A stretch of 7,828 nt of DNA from an uncultured Flavihumibacter sp. GTDB taxonomy: Bacteria > Bacteroidota > Bacteroidia > Chitinophagales > Chitinophagaceae. Made by a program: the position numbers and the translations under genes. The stretch lies in the NCBI GenBank assembly GCA_946481605.1, contig CAMLPA010000143.1:1-7828 (forward strand). The letters run 5' to 3'. This document shows positions 6,654 through 7,828 of the stretch, one piece after another; positions within the stretch are counted from its first letter, which is position 1; each line of letters begins with the position of its first letter. The notes under the pieces were generated by a model. The model did not search any database. It was given only the letters and a program-made list of their open reading frames with translations, and was not told where the DNA came from.

Positions 6654-7649
6654 ATGCGTATGCTTCACTTAACAAGGTTTTTATGTTTCGCAGGATGGCT
6701 GATGCTGCTTTCCTGTTCAAAAAAAATACAGGCGGGCGTTACGGCGCAACCTATGTACGATATGGTGGTGGCCCAGGATGGCTCTGGTGATTTTACCACC
6801 CTCCAGGCTGCCTTTAATGCGGTGCCGGATTACCGTAAAAAGACCACCGTGATATTCGTGAAAAAAGGACGGTACAAAGAAAAACTGGTGCTGGCCGAAT
6901 CGAAGAACTTCGTTACGATTATTGGAGAGGATAAAGACAGTACCATCCTTACTTACGATGACTATGCGCAGAAACTGAATGCTTTCGGGGAAGAAAAAGG
7001 TACTTCAGGCTCATCCTCTTTTTATGTGTATGGCAAAGATTTTACGGCGGAGCATATTACGTTCGAGAACAGCTCCGGCCCTGTAGGACAGGCCGTAGCG
7101 ATTTTAGTGGCAGGAGACAGGGCACGATTCATCGGGTGCAGGTTCCTGGGTTTTCAGGATACGCTGTACACTTACGGCCAGGAGAGCCGCCAGTTTTATA
7201 AAGATTGTTACATTGAAGGAACGGTTGATTTCATCTTCGGTTCCTCAACAGCCTGGTTCGAGCATTGTACTATCTTCTGTAAAAAGAACGGGTACGTTAC
7301 CGCCGCTTCCACACCGCAGGCAAAGAAATTTGGCTATGTGTTTATGCATTGCAGGATCATGTCCGATGCTGCTCAGCACAGTTTCTATCTGGGCCGCCCC
7401 TGGAGGCCTTATGCCAGAACAGTATTTCTTCATACTGAAATGGCGGCACACATCAGACCGGAAGGTTGGCACAACTGGGGTAAAGTAGAAAATGAGAGCA
7501 CCGTTTTTTACGCGGAATACAAGAGTGTTGGCCCTGGTGCGCAACCGTTAAAACGCGTACAATGGTCCCGGCAATTAACCGATCAGGAGGCCGGCGCATA
7601 TACATTGCAGGCAGTAATGGGGGATTGGGATCCGCTTGCCGGGTTGTGA
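6654..7649 (+). CDS. Pectin methylesterase, CE8 family, copy 2, predicted lipoprotein
   Basis: The 331-residue CE8 enzyme has all catalytic motifs: GRYKEK, GPVGQAVAI with Gln146, GFQDTLY with Gln168 and acid/base Asp169, TVDFIFG with nucleophile Asp192, and LGRPWRP with Arg248 and Trp250. The leader ends in LMLLSC-SKK, a convincing lipobox with Cys21. The protein is therefore predicted to be lipidated and membrane-anchored, unlike copy 1. The residues after Cys (SKKIQ) lack the acidic cluster used as a surface-export signal in some Bacteroidota, so a periplasm-facing anchor is more likely than surface display (inference). ATG 6654 is used; ATG 6660, two codons in, would serve equally well and keep the lipobox. 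It starts 4 bases after the GH28 stop. It differs from copy 1 most in the segment between GEDKDSTI and the GPVGQ motif, around the start of the substrate cleft, so the two may prefer different methylation patterns or chain positions. Confidence 0.95.
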   Translation: MRMLHLTRFLCFAGWLMLLSCSKKIQAGVTAQPMYDMVVAQDGSGDFTTLQAAFNAVPDYRKKTTVIFVKKGRYKEKLVLAESKNFVTIIGEDKDSTILTYDDYAQKLNAFGEEKGTSGSSSFYVYGKDFTAEHITFENSSGPVGQAVAILVAGDRARFIGCRFLGFQDTLYTYGQESRQFYKDCYIEGTVDFIFGSSTAWFEHCTIFCKKNGYVTAASTPQAKKFGYVFMHCRIMSDAAQHSFYLGRPWRPYARTVFLHTEMAAHIRPEGWHNWGKVENESTVFYAEYKSVGPGAQPLKRVQWSRQLTDQEAGAYTLQAVMGDWDPLAGL

Positions 7650-7677
7650 TTCAGGAATGGCGCAGGTATTCTTGAAT
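7649..7677 (+). terminator. Possible weak terminator hairpin after CE8 copy 2
   Basis: ATTCAGGAAT (7649-7658) pairs with ATTCTTGAAT (7668-7677) as a 10-bp stem with one G-U pair and a 9-base loop, followed by the AT-rich TTATATA. The stem starts on the last base of the CE8 stop codon. It is AT-rich and lacks a proper U-run, so termination would be weak. It is still the only terminator-like structure at a large gap (111 bases) and may mark the operon's 3' boundary. The rest of 7678-7760 shows nothing I can name with confidence. Confidence 0.33.
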
Positions 7678-7760
7678 TTATATACCGGTAGCGATAGTCC
7701 TGTATCTGTTTTTAAATTGTAGAAAAAGAGGTAATGCTGGTGCATTCCTTGTTTAGCATA

Positions 7761-7828
7761 ATGAACAATATGAAAAGAAACGTACTATATGCGGCTGTTT
7801 TGATGCTGCTTTCAGCCACAGTCGATGC
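7761..7828 (+). CDS. Start of an exported protein (3' end outside window)
   Basis: ATG 7761 opens a frame that runs to the window edge and encodes MNNMKRNVLYAAVLMLLSAT followed by VD. It has a basic start, a hydrophobic core and a small-residue stretch resembling a Sec signal peptide. A second in-frame ATG at 7770 (MKRNV...) is an equally good start and gives the more typical MK leader. Only 22 codons are visible, so the product cannot be identified. Given the context it is likely another secreted pectin-locus protein. The 111-base gap before it is the largest in the window, so it may have its own promoter. Confidence 0.65.
   Translation, partial: MNNMKRNVLYAAVLMLLSATVD

Noticed and set aside
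7672..7702. Possible Bacteroidota promoter: TTG (7672-7674), 20 bases, TAGTCCTG (7695-7702)
   Set aside because: The spacing fits, but the -7 element has two mismatches in the conserved TTTG part, and the TTG lies inside the hairpin at 7649-7677. Too weak to call.
1..7828. tRNA, rRNA, CRISPR arrays, insertion sequences, phage genes
   Set aside because: No cloverleaf, spaced short repeats, transposase or integrase motif was seen on either strand; genes fill almost all of the window.

Overview
This window is part of a pectin (mainly homogalacturonan) degradation locus, almost certainly from a member of the Bacteroidota and plausibly a Chitinophagaceae-type soil or plant-associated bacterium. 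The taxonomic reading is inferred. It rests on close packing of secreted pectinases on one strand, A-rich start regions without Shine-Dalgarno sequences, Bacteroidota-style pectate lyase and GH28 architectures, a roughly balanced base composition, and one clear lipoprotein signal. No ribosomal or housekeeping gene is present to confirm it.

Layout, all on the + strand: (1) 1-846, the C-terminal part of a PL1 pectate lyase, cut by the left edge. (2) 847-951, an intergenic stretch with a strong GC-rich hairpin that looks like a dispersed repeat. (3) 952-1683, a CE12-type SGNH acetylesterase. (4) 1714-2697, a CE8 pectin methylesterase. (5) 2779-4068, a secreted DUF1593/Sde182-like protein with a nucleoside-hydrolase-like Asp cluster. 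(6) 4161-5087, a secreted alpha/beta-hydrolase esterase. (7) 5087-6649, a GH28 polygalacturonase whose start overlaps the esterase stop by one base. (8) 6654-7649, a second CE8 pectin methylesterase, with a lipoprotein signal. (9) from 7761, the signal-peptide start of another exported protein, cut by the right edge. The gaps are 105, 30, 81, 92, -1, 4 and 111 bases, so no gap exceeds 300 bases. Genes 3-4 and 6-8 look co-transcribed, and the whole set may be one operon.

How the genes fit together (inference from family roles): the two CE8 enzymes remove methyl esters, and the CE12 enzyme and the alpha/beta hydrolase remove acetyl (or other acyl) groups. The exposed polygalacturonate is then cut by the PL1 lyase (beta-elimination) and the GH28 enzyme (hydrolysis). 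The DUF1593 protein has no settled role. No SusC/SusD pair, regulator, unsaturated uronyl hydrolase (GH88/GH105), sugar permease or Kdu/Uxa enzyme lies in the window; if present they must be outside it.

The most unusual structure is a direct repeat of about 97 bp (4132-4227 and 5056-5153). It covers the last codons of the esterase, the TAATG stop/start junction and the signal-peptide codons of the next gene. The esterase and the GH28 gene therefore share nearly the same leader, and what looks like a decayed copy of the esterase's own 3' end lies just upstream of the esterase. Second in interest is the hairpin repeat at 898-930, which sits just ahead of the CE12 gene.
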